A stretch of DNA of 64,000 nucleotides, taken from NCBI RefSeq assembly GCF_003351145.1, contig NZ_QQSV01000007.1, positions 1-64,000 of the forward strand. Direction: 5' to 3'. Below the pieces are notes generated by a model, which worked only from the letters and a program-made list of their open reading frames with translations, ran no database searches and had not been told where the DNA came from. A program made the position numbers and the translations under genes. The first letter of the stretch is position 1, and every line of letters starts with the position of its first letter. The stretch comes from Meiothermus sp. QL-1. GTDB taxonomy: Bacteria; Deinococcota; Deinococci; Deinococcales; Thermaceae. Below, one piece after another: positions 8,428 through 16,612 of the stretch.

Positions 8428-9312
8428 CTAGCGGGGTACCCTGAGCCCCAGGTAGGGCAGGGGGTCCACCGCCACCCCGAAGCGGTAGACCGAGTAGTGC
8501 AGGTGGGGACCAGTCGAGCGGCCTGTAGACCCCACTGCTCCCAAAAGCTGGCCCCGGGCCACCTCCTGGCCCCGGCGCACGTACGAGGCCGAGAGGTGGC
8601 CATAAAGGGTGTGAAGCCCATTGCCGTGGTCCAGCAGCACCATCAGGCCAAAAATGGGGTTCCAGCCCATCTCGCTCACCACACCGGCCGCGGTGGCGTA
8701 AACGGGGGTGCCCTCGGGGGCAACCAGGTCCAGGCCGTTGTGGAACTCGAGGCCGCCGCCAAAGGGGCTGGGGCGGTAGCCGAAGGGGGAGGAGACCTGG
8801 GGCTCCCCCGGCAGGGGCAGTCCGGTGGGCAAGTGGGGGGGCTCCTGGCGCAAAAGCACCCGCCCCGGCTCGGGGTCAGGGGGAAGAGGGTGGCGAAGGA
8901 AGCGAGCGGTGGCCTCGAGCTCCAGGGCAAGGCCATCCATCTGGGCTCGCAGATGCAGCAAAAGCTCGCCGAGTTCAGCGGGCTCGCCTGCCCCCCGGGG
9001 GGCCGGGGGTACAGGCCTGGGCTGAAGGCGCACCCGGGGCAGGCCGGCCTTCTCCCGCAAGCGGTTGAGTTCTTCTTCCAGAATCCGCAGGCTTTGCTCG
9101 AGCTGTACAGCCTCGAGGCTGTAGGCCTGGCTGCGGCTGCGCTCGGCTTCCAGCTCCAGGGTAAGCCGGCGGACCTGGCCCTCCAGGGCCGCCAGGCGGG
9201 CCTGCTGGCGGGCCTCCCTCGCCCAAAACCAGGCCACCCCCAAAAGCAGAAGCAGCAGCCCCGCTGCCCAAAGCGGCAGCCTCAGGACCCAGCCTCGGGG
9301 CTGCGAAGGCAT
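8428..9312 (-). CDS. Membrane-anchored M23 (LytM) metallopeptidase
   Basis: 294 residues: one N-terminal transmembrane helix (about 12-27), a coiled coil (about 30-90, Leu/Glu/Arg heptads), a proline-rich linker, then a C-terminal M23 domain with the zinc motifs HNGLD and HLHYSVYR and the fold markers VSSPFGYRPSPFGGG and LYGHLSASYVRRGQ. Predicted peptidoglycan cross-link endopeptidase facing the periplasm. Paralogue of the gene at 9787-10689; the bactofilin gene lies between them on the same strand, 54 bases upstream. Catalytic residues are complete, so it is likely active rather than an EnvC-type activator. Confidence 0.9.
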   Translation of the reverse strand: MPSQPRGWVLRLPLWAAGLLLLLLGVAWFWAREARQQARLAALEGQVRRLTLELEAERSRSQAYSLEAVQLEQSLRILEEELNRLREKAGLPRVRLQPRPVPPAPRGAGEPAELGELLLHLRAQMDGLALELEATARFLRHPLPPDPEPGRVLLRQEPPHLPTGLPLPGEPQVSSPFGYRPSPFGGGLEFHNGLDLVAPEGTPVYATAAGVVSEMGWNPIFGLMVLLDHGNGLHTLYGHLSASYVRRGQEVARGQLLGAVGSTGRSTGPHLHYSVYRFGVAVDPLPYLGLRVPR

Positions 9313-9366
9313 CGCCCTCTCAGGCTACCCTGGCACGGTCATCCCCCGCGTGAGGTCTGAACCTCT

Positions 9367-9750
9367 TTAGCCGCCGGCCCGGGTGCTTTGCGGCAGGGCC
9401 CGGGGCTCTCCCGTCTGGCTGCGGCCCACGAAGACCGCCCCAGCCTCCACATCCAGCGACATGGCCCGCACATCGCCCTCCACCCGGGCGGTCTTGGTCA
9501 TGTGAAGCTTGCCATTGGCGATGATCTGGGCCATCACCTGGCCATGGACGATGATGTTGTTGGCCCGGACCTGTTCGCCCTCGATCTGGGCCTGGCTGCC
9601 CACCTCGAGGTCGCCCTCCACAATGACCGACCCCTTGACCCTACCATCGATGCGGGCGCTGCCGCTGGTCTTGAGGTTGCCCTCGATCTCGCTGCCCTCG
9701 CTTAGGTAGGTGAGTATAGCCGGATTGGGTTTGCGTCCTAACACCGCCAT
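9367..9750 (-). CDS. Bactofilin (polymer-forming cytoskeletal protein)
   Basis: 127 residues from ATG 9750. The central DUF583 beta-helix shows repeating hydrophobic/Gly units (GSEIEGNLKTSGSARIDGRV, KGSVIVEGDLEVGSQAQIEG, NNIIVHGQVMA, TARVEGDVRAMSLDVEAGA) between short disordered ends, as in bactofilins that assemble nucleotide-free filaments on the membrane. Family members scaffold cell-wall enzymes and set cell shape. Flanking by two M23 endopeptidase genes, 9-bp spacing from the upstream one, fits a bactofilin-peptidase module. An in-frame start 27 bases upstream is possible, but the MAVLGRK start has a purine-rich site and suits the family. Confidence 0.9.
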   Translation of the reverse strand: MAVLGRKPNPAILTYLSEGSEIEGNLKTSGSARIDGRVKGSVIVEGDLEVGSQAQIEGEQVRANNIIVHGQVMAQIIANGKLHMTKTARVEGDVRAMSLDVEAGAVFVGRSQTGEPRALPQSTRAGG

Positions 9751-9786
9751 GTTTACCCCCACCCCATACCGCCACAACCATGGCCG

Positions 9787-10689
9787 CTAGTCAAGGTAGC
9801 GGCTGGGGTTCACCTCGACCCCTTGGCGAAAGACCGTGTAGTGCAGGTGGGGACCGGTAGAGCGGCCGGTGGAGCCCACCCGCCCCAACAAATCCCCGCG
9901 CTCCACCCGCTGCCCCGGGCGCACCAGCAAGGCCGAGAGGTGGCCGTAGAGGGTGCGGTAGCCGTAGCCGTGGTCCACCACCACCGCCAGGCCAAAGGGG
10001 CCTTTCCAGCCCGCCTCCACCACCACCCCAGCCCCGGTGGCCTGCACCGGGCTGCCGTAGGGTGCGGAGAAATCCACCCCGTTGTGGAACTCAAACCCCC
10101 AGCCAAAGGGGTTGCGGCGGTAGCCGAAGTGGGAGCTGATCCGGTTGAAACCCCGCAAGGGATAGCCGTAGGGCACCGCGGCCTCCCGCCTCAGGGTTTC
10201 CTGGAGGGCAGGGGATACCTCGCCAAGCTGCGCCCCCAGCTCCTCGGCCTGCTGGGCAGCGTAGCGCAGCACATCCTCGAGGCCCGCCGGCACCGCGGCC
10301 CCGCCCCGGCCGCCCTCCTCGTTCCGGGTGGGCCTTAGTTTGATCTTGGGCATCCCAGCCCGCTCCCTGAGGGTGTTGATCTCCCGCTCCAGCAGCTCGA
10401 GCTGCTTTAGAATCTGCCTGGCGTCCTGGCTCAGGGCGTTGTTGCGGGTGCGCTCGGCAGCGAGCTGGTTGTTGAGCTTGCGGGCCTGCTCGGAAAGGCG
10501 CACCAGCTCGAGCTGGAGGCTGCGCATCTCGGCGGTGCGGTGCCAGAGCCACAGGTTAAGCCCACTCCAGCCCAAAAGCACCAGGAGCACCACTGCCGGC
10601 ACCCAGGCCGGCAAGGAGAAGGCTTTGGGCGCCGCCCCGGTGCGGGCCAGCCACAGGGTATATCGCACGGGGTGTCGGCGCTGCGGCAT
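9787..10689 (-). CDS. Membrane-anchored M23 (LytM) metallopeptidase
   Basis: 300 residues from ATG 10689 (MPQRRHPV). It has the same layout as its paralogue downstream: N-terminal membrane helix (VPAVVLLVLLGWSGLNLWLW), coiled coil with Leu/Glu/Arg repeats, then an M23 domain with HNGVD, YGYRTLYGHLSA and STGPHLHYTVF. Putative periplasmic peptidoglycan endopeptidase. A longer version from TTG 10728 is open, but that TTG is the first base triplet of a good -35 (TTGACT) whose -10 lies at 10700-10705, so the internal ATG is preferred. First gene of an M23-bactofilin-M23 unit. Confidence 0.85.
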   Translation of the reverse strand: MPQRRHPVRYTLWLARTGAAPKAFSLPAWVPAVVLLVLLGWSGLNLWLWHRTAEMRSLQLELVRLSEQARKLNNQLAAERTRNNALSQDARQILKQLELLEREINTLRERAGMPKIKLRPTRNEEGGRGGAAVPAGLEDVLRYAAQQAEELGAQLGEVSPALQETLRREAAVPYGYPLRGFNRISSHFGYRRNPFGWGFEFHNGVDFSAPYGSPVQATGAGVVVEAGWKGPFGLAVVVDHGYGYRTLYGHLSALLVRPGQRVERGDLLGRVGSTGRSTGPHLHYTVFRQGVEVNPSRYLD

Positions 10690-10699
10690 CAGGTGGAAT

Positions 10700-10728
10700 A
10701 AGTAACGCAAGGGTGTGAGCGCAGTCAA
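10700..10728 (-). promoter_or_regulatory. Promoter of the M23-bactofilin-M23 unit
   Basis: Minus strand: TTGACT (10728-10723), 17-bp spacer, TTACTT (10705-10700), then 10 nt to the ATG at 10689. Predicted transcription start only a few bases before the ATG; no ribosome site. Confidence 0.55.
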
Positions 10729-10865
10729 GTTGCCTTAATCTTCGCTCACAAATCTCTAATCTCATCTCCCCCCGCTTCTTCCTCATCGGCAAGGGGCCCG
10801 CCTGCTTCCGCCAAGAACAGAATGAGACTCAGATTACAGAAACCCGCGTTACATGAAGCCGCAAC

Positions 10866-11630
10866 CTAAGCGAAGCGGGCGGCCGCGGCCAGGGCCAGGT
10901 CAATGGCCCGCTCCACCGCCAGGCCCTTGACATCCAGAAGAGGCCGCTCGTCCCGGGTGCGCTGGGCGATAACGCCGGTCACGCAAGCCGCAGCAAATCC
11001 GTAGACGTTGCCCATCTTGAAGAGGGTGCCCGCCTCCATCTCGTAGTTGAGGATGCGGAGCTGGCGGTACTCCTCGGTAATGCCCCGCAGAGCGCGCAAC
11101 AGGTGGGGGTTGGCCGAGCCGGTGCGCTCCTGCCCCTCGTAAAAGGTATCCACCGAGGCGGTCAGCCCCAGGGCGTGGGGAATCCCGAGGCGCCTGGCTT
11201 CCTCGACCAGGGCCACCGTCAGGAAGGGGTCGGCGCTTGCAGGGTACTCGGGGGGAGCGATGTCGTGGGCCGCGCCCTGGCGGCAGAGGGCGGCCTTGGA
11301 TATGACCACGTGTCCGGGTGGCAAGTCTTCTTGGATGGAGCCTGAGGTGCCTACCCGGATGATGGTGCGGATCCCCACCTGCACCAGCTCGTTGACCACG
11401 ATGCTGAGGCTTGGAGCCCCCATGCCGCTGGTGGCCGAGAGAACGGGCCGCCCGTTGGGCAAAAAGCCCAGGTAGCTGTTGAGCCCCCGGTTCTCCGAAA
11501 GCACCCGCACCCCTTTCAGCCGGGTCTCAGCGATGTGGCGGGCCCGCTGGGGATCGCCGCTCAAGAGGGCCAGGGTAGGGGGGGTGGGGCCCAGGTCCTC
11601 GGGGCCAAAGCCGATGTGGTACAAAGCCAT
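10866..11630 (-). CDS. udp: Uridine phosphorylase
   Basis: 254 residues from ATG 11630. Reversible phosphorolysis of uridine to uracil and ribose-1-phosphate, pyrimidine salvage. PNP/UDP family blocks: GFGPEDLGPTPPTLALLSGD (phosphate loop region), SGMGAPSLSIVVNEL, RVGTSGSIQ, ASVDTFYEGQERT and LNYEMEAGTLFKM. The FYxGQER and NYEMExxTLF motifs match the uridine-phosphorylase branch rather than purine nucleoside phosphorylase. CATAAT lies 6 nt before the start. The reading frame continues 55 codons upstream but that part looks like non-coding extension overlapping the divergent SDR promoter. Confidence 0.85.
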   Translation of the reverse strand: MALYHIGFGPEDLGPTPPTLALLSGDPQRARHIAETRLKGVRVLSENRGLNSYLGFLPNGRPVLSATSGMGAPSLSIVVNELVQVGIRTIIRVGTSGSIQEDLPPGHVVISKAALCRQGAAHDIAPPEYPASADPFLTVALVEEARRLGIPHALGLTASVDTFYEGQERTGSANPHLLRALRGITEEYRQLRILNYEMEAGTLFKMGNVYGFAAACVTGVIAQRTRDERPLLDVKGLAVERAIDLALAAAARFA

Positions 11631-11636
11631 GGCCCC

Positions 11637-11642
11637 ATTATG
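11637..11642 (-). promoter_or_regulatory. -10 box of the uridine phosphorylase gene
   Basis: CATAAT on the minus strand, 6 nt before the ATG. TTTACC lies 19 bp further upstream as a weak -35. Likely leaderless. Confidence 0.4.
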
Positions 11643-11697
11643 GAATGTATTCCTATCCCACGGTAAACCCGAGAAGCAGTTCTTAGTGTAGGAGGCT

Positions 11698-12330
11698 GTG
11701 AATACCCTTATCCTGGGCGCAACGGGGGGCATAGGGCAGGCGCTGGCCCGGGCCCTGGCCGGCCGGGTGGAGCGGCTGTGGCTCTCGGGCCGCAATGCCC
11801 CGAAGCTGGGCGAGCTGGCCCGAAGCCTGGGCGCAGAGGCCGTGCCGGCAGAGCTGGGCAGCGGGCTCGAGGTCGCAAGCCTGGCCCAGGAGGTAGGCCC
11901 CCTGGACCTGCTTATCTACGCCGCGGGCGCAGCGCACAAGGCCAGCCTGCGCGAGGAAAGCCAGGATGGCCTGGAGCACCTCTTCACCGCCAACCTGGGG
12001 GGCTGCTTCCTGGCCCTGAAGTACCTGGCTTTCAACCCGGGTGCCCGGGTGGCCCTGTTGGGGGTTTACCCCGACTTTGTGACCGTGCCCGGGCTGGGGG
12101 CCTACGCCGCCACCAAGCTGGGGGCTGAGGCCCTTTTGCAGACGGCGCGCAAGGAGTTCAGGCGCGAAGGGGTGCGCTTCACCCTGGTGCGGCTGCTGGC
12201 GGTGGCTACGGGGCTCTGGGCCCCTTTGGGAGGACCGCCCAAAACCGCCTTACCCCCGGAGGCCGCGGCCGAACGGATTCTGCAAGGGCTTTTAGCCGAG
12301 CCCCCACCCGAGGTGTGGGAGGTGCGTTAG
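11698..12330 (+). CDS. Short-chain dehydrogenase/reductase (SDR)
   Basis: 210 residues, GTG start with AGGAGG just 2 nt upstream. Rossmann nucleotide-binding motif LGATGGIGQALA (about residues 6-17), the IYAAGAAH block near 77, and an active-site YAATKLGAE segment (Tyr-x-x-x-Lys) near 138. NAD(P)-dependent oxidoreductase; substrate unknown. Compact compared with typical 250-residue SDRs. The YceI gene begins 2 bases after its stop, so the two are co-transcribed. Confidence 0.85.
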   Translation: MNTLILGATGGIGQALARALAGRVERLWLSGRNAPKLGELARSLGAEAVPAELGSGLEVASLAQEVGPLDLLIYAAGAAHKASLREESQDGLEHLFTANLGGCFLALKYLAFNPGARVALLGVYPDFVTVPGLGAYAATKLGAEALLQTARKEFRREGVRFTLVRLLAVATGLWAPLGGPPKTALPPEAAAERILQGLLAEPPPEVWEVR

Positions 12331-12332
12331 GG

Positions 12333-12857
12333 ATGCGCTGGGGGGCACTTGGGGCCTTTTTGCTGAGCCTAGGTCTGGCCCAGCCGGTCCAGTACCTGGT
12401 CGAAGGCCGGGTGACCTACATCGCCAGCTACACCCTGGGGCGCTTCGAGGGGGTCAACACCAGCGTGCGGGGGGTGGTACGCTGGAACAGCCAGACGGGG
12501 GAGGCCTCGGGCCAGGTGTGCGTGGACCTGCGGGCCTTCAACTCGGGCAACCCCCTGCGCGACGCCGACGCCCGGGGGGTCTTCGACGTGAACCGCTTCC
12601 CCCAAAGCTGCCTCGAGGTGGAGCGGCTGGTGCAAAACAGGGAGGAAGCGGCCCTCAGCGGCATCCTGGAGATAAGCGGCACCCGCCGCCCGGTGCGCAT
12701 CCTGGGGCGGCTCGTTCGCGAAGGGGAGGGGTACCGCTTTACCGGGGGGTTTGACACCCGCTTCTCCGAGTGGCGCCTCACCCCGCCCAGCCTGCTCTTC
12801 CTGCGGGTCAATGACCCGGTGGAGGTGCGGCTCGAGGCCTACGCCCGGCCGCGCTAG
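12333..12857 (+). CDS. YceI family exported lipid-binding-type protein
   Basis: 174 residues. Signal peptide MRWGALGAFLLSLGLAQ, then a YceI beta-barrel: VEGRVTYIASYTLGRFEGVN, VRGVVRWNSQTGEASGQVCVDL and the FDVNRFPQSCLEVERL block typical of the family, ending in VNDPVEVRLEAYA. YceI proteins bind polyisoprenoid-type amphiphiles in the periplasm. The upstream SDR is 2 bases away. Whether it carries a quinone or carotenoid-like lipid is inference. Confidence 0.85.
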   Translation: MRWGALGAFLLSLGLAQPVQYLVEGRVTYIASYTLGRFEGVNTSVRGVVRWNSQTGEASGQVCVDLRAFNSGNPLRDADARGVFDVNRFPQSCLEVERLVQNREEAALSGILEISGTRRPVRILGRLVREGEGYRFTGGFDTRFSEWRLTPPSLLFLRVNDPVEVRLEAYARPR

Positions 12858-12942
12858 GTCAAAGCCGGAGATTAAGGAACATTAAAGGCTGGTTTGAATT
12901 CTTCCTGAAGGCAAAGGTCTAGCCTCACAGGAAAGGTGATTT

Positions 12943-13938
12943 ATGTTGAGGAAGGTCCTGGGGGCCCTAGCCCTTTTGCTGGTCGCCTGCAACGAGCCAG
13001 AAGCCGAAACACCCAAGCCGGTGGCCGGCCAGCTATGCCCGGACTGGGTGCACAACCGCTACGTGGTAAAGGGTCCCGACGGGGATTTCTACTCCACCTG
13101 GCACCCGCAGGTAGACCCGGAGTATCGCTGCTACTTCGACCACGAGCACGGCGACGACCCCCGCACCAGCCTGGCCAACCCCGAGCTGCCCCCCTTCGGC
13201 TACGTGGGCAAACTGGCCGGGATGCCCGAAGCCCACGAGGGCTTCAAGGTGTTCGTGTCCAACCGGGGCACCCGCAACGACGAGGACCGCATCGCCCTTA
13301 CCAGCACCCGCATCGTGGCCCATATGGGGACCGGGGGGGTTCGGCGCTACAGCGTGCGGAACCACTCCCTGATTTTCGATTTGGTGGCCCCCAGCGGCCA
13401 CCGGGTGAGCGTGCAGGGCATGGCGGACACCGGGCGGGTGGGCTCCATCTGCGAGCGCGACCCCACCCTGAACGACAACGACCCCAGCAACGACATTGGC
13501 CGCACTGTAATGACCATACCCGGAAGTGGCTGCCACGACAAACGGCCGGGCTCGCTCTACGAGATCTGGACCTTCCGGCTGCGCCTGGCCGACAAAGTGG
13601 AGGTCATCGTCGCCACAGCGGCCTTCGACCCCATCACCACCATGAACCCGGCCAAGCCGAGCGAGCTCATCTACACCGAGCAGGTCTTCGAGGGCTTTCA
13701 GGACCTCCGCGGCTGCGACCGCGAGGCCTACCACGGCCCGGTCTACTGGTACAACAAAGGCGGCCCGGAGGTCTTCTATACAGATGCCTTCGGCCGGCCC
13801 GGCGGGCCCATCCGGCAAATGGCCTCCCGCCACGACGACGTGGGCATCTGGATGGCCTACCGGCCAAGCGACGGCTACCTGAACACCTTCAAGCTTCGTA
13901 AGGGCCACTGCGCCCCAGGGCTGGGCCTAAGAAACTGA
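12943..13938 (+). CDS. Uncharacterised lipoprotein with a CYFDHEHGDDP motif
   Basis: 331 residues. Lipobox LLLVAC with the lipidated Cys at about residue 16, so it is anchored to a membrane outside the cytoplasm. The mature part is rich in Asp, His, Gly and aromatic residues and holds DPEYRCYFDHEHGDDPR near 60-76, a His/Asp cluster that could bind metal, and several Cys that could form disulfides (CERDP, GSGCHDK, GCDREA, GHCAPG). I do not recognise a named family. Ribosome site GGAAAGGTGA precedes the ATG. Its last 12 bases overlap the convergent FAD-oxidase gene. Confidence 0.75.
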   Translation: MLRKVLGALALLLVACNEPEAETPKPVAGQLCPDWVHNRYVVKGPDGDFYSTWHPQVDPEYRCYFDHEHGDDPRTSLANPELPPFGYVGKLAGMPEAHEGFKVFVSNRGTRNDEDRIALTSTRIVAHMGTGGVRRYSVRNHSLIFDLVAPSGHRVSVQGMADTGRVGSICERDPTLNDNDPSNDIGRTVMTIPGSGCHDKRPGSLYEIWTFRLRLADKVEVIVATAAFDPITTMNPAKPSELIYTEQVFEGFQDLRGCDREAYHGPVYWYNKGGPEVFYTDAFGRPGGPIRQMASRHDDVGIWMAYRPSDGYLNTFKLRKGHCAPGLGLRN

Positions 13939-15285
13939 GGCCGCCTCGAAGACCTTGCCGGGGTTCAACAGGTTTTCCGGATCGAAAAGGTGTTTAATCC
14001 GGCGCATCCACTCAAGCGCTGGGCCGTGCTCCTTGGGGAGGTATTTCCTCTTGCGCAGGCCCACCCCGTGCTCCCCGGTGCAGGTGCCCCCCAGGGCCAG
14101 CGCCCGCTCCACCAGGCGTTCGGCAAACTCCTCCGGCCTTGAATCGCCCTGCTCGTAAACCACCAGGGTGTGAAAATTGCCGTCGCCCACGTGGCCCACG
14201 ATGTTGCCCGCCAAACCCAGCTCGCCCAAAAGGCGGCTGGCATAGGCCACCAGCTCGGGCATCTTGGAAAGGGGCACGGCGGTATCGGTGATGAGGTAGT
14301 TTCGCCCGGGATAGAGGTTGACCATGGCCCAGTAGGCCTGGTGGCGGGCCTCCCACTGGGCGGTGCGCTCCTCCTGGGTATGGGCCACGTCCACCTGAAG
14401 GGCCCCGGCCTCGCGCATCAGCTCGAGGGCCAAGGCCGACTCGGCCCCAAGGGCCTCGCGGGTAGAAGAGTGAAATTCCACGAAAAGAGCCGGTTCCTCG
14501 GGGTAGCTCCGCCCCAGGTAGCGGTTGATGGCGGCTATAGCCCGGGCGTCCACCAGCTCGAGCCTCGCCACTGGCAGCCCGCTGGCCATCACCCTATAGG
14601 CGGCCTCAGCGGTGGACTCCAAGGAGCCGAAGAAGACCCGCAGGGTGTGGATGTGCTCCGGCAGGGGATGAAGCCTCAGGGTCAGGCGGGTGATGATTCC
14701 CAAGGTGCCCTCGGAGCCGATGAACAGGTCCTTCAGGTCGTAGCCTGCGCTGGTCTTGCGCACCCCCCGGCCCAGCTCCAACACCTCCCCATTGGCCAGC
14801 ACCACCTGCAGGGCCAGCACGTTGGCCCGCATCCCCCCGTAGCGCACGGTGGTGGTACCGGAGGCGTTGGTGGCGGCCATGCCCCCCAGGGTGGCATCGG
14901 CCCCGGGGTCTACCGGGAAGAACAGCCCAGTACCCTTCAAGGCTTCGTTCAGGGCCTTGCGCGTGAGACCAGGCTCCACCTCGGCCAGAAAGTCCTGCGG
15001 GGCAACCCGCAGCACCCGGTTCATCCGCGAAAGGTCGAGTGAAAGGGCCGGGCCCTGGGGCACCACATGCCCCTCGAGGCTGGTGCCGGCCCCAAAGGGA
15101 ACCACCGGGATGCGCTCGGCCCTGGCCCAGGCCAAAGCGGCCTGCACGTCGGCCAGGCTTTCAGCGTAGACCACGGCCAAAGGAGGCCTCTGCAGGAGGT
15201 GGCCCTCATCCCGGCCGTGGGTCTCCAGGTCGGCAGGGGCGGTGCTGACCTTGCCGGGCAGGAGGCTTTTTAGGCTTTCCAGCAT
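13927..15285 (-). CDS. FAD-linked 2-hydroxyacid oxidase (GlcD/D-lactate dehydrogenase-like)
   Basis: 452 residues. FAD-binding PCMH domain: PPLAVVYAESLADVQAAL, PVVPFGAGTSLEGHVVP, DPGADATLGGMAATNASGTTTVRYG, DLFIGSEGTLGIIT. C-terminal FAD-oxidase domain with GHVGDGNFHTL and GGTCTGEHGVGLRKRKYL, which holds the catalytic His and substrate-binding residues. Oxidises D-lactate or glycolate, passing electrons to quinone or cytochrome. No glcE/glcF partners adjacent, which favours a stand-alone D-lactate dehydrogenase of the LDHD type. ATG follows TAAGCT by 6 nt. Confidence 0.9.
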   Translation of the reverse strand: MLESLKSLLPGKVSTAPADLETHGRDEGHLLQRPPLAVVYAESLADVQAALAWARAERIPVVPFGAGTSLEGHVVPQGPALSLDLSRMNRVLRVAPQDFLAEVEPGLTRKALNEALKGTGLFFPVDPGADATLGGMAATNASGTTTVRYGGMRANVLALQVVLANGEVLELGRGVRKTSAGYDLKDLFIGSEGTLGIITRLTLRLHPLPEHIHTLRVFFGSLESTAEAAYRVMASGLPVARLELVDARAIAAINRYLGRSYPEEPALFVEFHSSTREALGAESALALELMREAGALQVDVAHTQEERTAQWEARHQAYWAMVNLYPGRNYLITDTAVPLSKMPELVAYASRLLGELGLAGNIVGHVGDGNFHTLVVYEQGDSRPEEFAERLVERALALGGTCTGEHGVGLRKRKYLPKEHGPALEWMRRIKHLFDPENLLNPGKVFEAASVS

Positions 15286-15291
15286 GCCCTA

Positions 15292-15297
15292 AGCTTA
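15292..15297 (-). promoter_or_regulatory. Leaderless-type -10 box of the FAD-oxidase gene
   Basis: TAAGCT on the minus strand, 6 nt before the ATG at 15285. It shares the short divergent region with the TATACT box for the gene at 15346. Confidence 0.5.
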
Positions 15298-15322
15298 ACA
15301 CCCCCCAAAAGCGACCATACGC

Positions 15323-15328
15323 TATACT
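15323..15328 (+). promoter_or_regulatory. -10 box of the lipoprotein gene at 15346
   Basis: TATACT, 17 nt before the ATG, followed by a ribosome site TTGGAGG. This implies a leader of only about 10 nt. Confidence 0.5.
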
Positions 15329-15345
15329 CGGGTTGGAGGTAAAAA

Positions 15346-16092
15346 ATGCGTGAGCAGCTAAGAGTGGCGGGGGTGGCTTCTTTTTTGTTGCTGGGCGCCT
15401 GTGGGGGGCCGGGCGAGGGGGCCCGCAGCGAAGCCCGCGCAGCCAACGCTGCGGTGGGCACCTGGAACGTCGGGGGGCCAACCCCCAGCCTGGCCTTGAT
15501 CTTCTGGGCCAATCTGAGCAGTCCCACCAGTCCCGACGGCTTCGTGCTGAGGGTGGAGGGCCCTCAGGGTCTCTCCAAGGAGAGCGACCCCACCCGATCC
15601 GATACGGTCGGGCCCTTGTTCTTCTGGAAAATATTCCCGAACGATGCGGCCGTCGCAGGGCGCTACACCCTCTCGGCCTCTTTCCCCGGCAACGCCAACT
15701 TCAGCCGCCAGATGGAACTAAACCCCGCCAACACCCTGCCCCAGCCGCAAAACGTCTCCCTTCAAGTGGCCGGCAATACCGCCACCATTAGCTGGAATCC
15801 CGTGCCGGGAGCGCGTTCCTACTACGTCGAGATCCAACGGCTGGGCCCCAACAACGAGGTCGTTGGCGCGGACTTCGTCTGGTACACCAACGCCACCCGG
15901 CTCGAGCTCTCCCTCTCCCGCACCCCGCTGCCCCCCGGCAACTACCGGGCCGGAATCGCGGCCTCCAACGTGGACTTCGTCCAGCTCAGAAGCCCAAACC
16001 AGGCCGCCCAGCTAGACCCCCAGTTCGCCTTGGCCTCGGCCCCCGGCCCCGCAATCCAGGTTCAGTCGCACAGAATCGTCCCCCTGGAGTGA
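15346..16092 (+). CDS. Uncharacterised lipoprotein with a fibronectin type III-like domain
   Basis: 248 residues. Lipobox FLLLGAC with Cys at about residue 19. The region from about 140 to 215 (PQNVSLQVAGNTATISWNPV, GARSYYVEIQ, LPPGNYRAGI) has the strand pattern and Trp/Tyr positions of an Fn3/Ig-like domain; the first half is a separate beta-rich segment (LALIFWANLS, GRYTLSASFPG). A surface or periplasmic structural or binding protein; function unknown. TTGGAGG precedes the ATG. Divergent from the FAD-oxidase gene. Confidence 0.75.
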   Translation: MREQLRVAGVASFLLLGACGGPGEGARSEARAANAAVGTWNVGGPTPSLALIFWANLSSPTSPDGFVLRVEGPQGLSKESDPTRSDTVGPLFFWKIFPNDAAVAGRYTLSASFPGNANFSRQMELNPANTLPQPQNVSLQVAGNTATISWNPVPGARSYYVEIQRLGPNNEVVGADFVWYTNATRLELSLSRTPLPPGNYRAGIAASNVDFVQLRSPNQAAQLDPQFALASAPGPAIQVQSHRIVPLE

Positions 16093-16174
16093 AAACTCGC
16101 TGAGCGTTACGTGAATTGAGCGAGTGACGAATGGACCGCCCCCCAGCGGGCCAGCTGTTACCCTGGCTTGGGTG

Positions 16175-16612
16175 ATGGCGACCTTGCAGCAACCAACTCC
16201 TCGAGAACACCTGCAAGCGCTGCTGAAGGAGGCCTGGCAAAGGCTGGAGGAAGAGCCTCTTACAGCAGTCTCACTGGTCCAACAGACCGAACCGATGGCC
16301 CGGCGCATGGGCGACAACCGAGCCTGGGCAGAAAGCCTCTTCATCTGGGGGGTGGTAAGCCTATACCGGGGCGAACCCACCGAGGCCATTCCCTTGCTCT
16401 CCCGGGCGCTGGCGGTCTACCGCTTTTTGGAAGACGAGGGGGGACAGTGGGCCTGCCTCAGGGCCATCGCGCTGGCCTGGGAACGGGCAGGGGACAGGGC
16501 GCAAGCCCTGGAGACCCTGAACCAGGCCCAAAGCCTCCCCCACCAGGCCAGGCTTACCGCCCAGGCCCGGTGGCTGCGCTGGTTTGAAGACGGGCAAGCT
16601 GGGGCCGACTGA
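16175..16612 (+). CDS. Small TPR-like helical protein
   Basis: 145 residues from ATG 16175 (GTG 16172 also possible). Contains two or three degenerate tetratricopeptide helices: HLQALLKEAWQRLEEEP, WAESLFIWGVVSLYRGEPTE, AIPLLSRALAVYRFLED and AIALAWERAGDRAQALETL. No catalytic motif. It looks like the N-terminal TPR part of larger regulators, so it may be a truncated remnant. Its last 59 bases overlap the convergent MFS gene, the longest overlap in the window. Confidence 0.6.
   Translation: MATLQQPTPREHLQALLKEAWQRLEEEPLTAVSLVQQTEPMARRMGDNRAWAESLFIWGVVSLYRGEPTEAIPLLSRALAVYRFLEDEGGQWACLRAIALAWERAGDRAQALETLNQAQSLPHQARLTAQARWLRWFEDGQAGAD

Noticed and set aside
10690-10865. RNA gene or riboswitch between the M23 and uridine phosphorylase genes
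   Set aside because: Only weak partial complementarity (AATCT/AGATT) is visible; the region is explained by the M23 promoter.
12936-13901. 321-codon Arg/Gly/Pro-rich frame over the lipoprotein gene
   Set aside because: Frame shadow; the alternate frame has a lipobox, a ribosome site and sensible composition.
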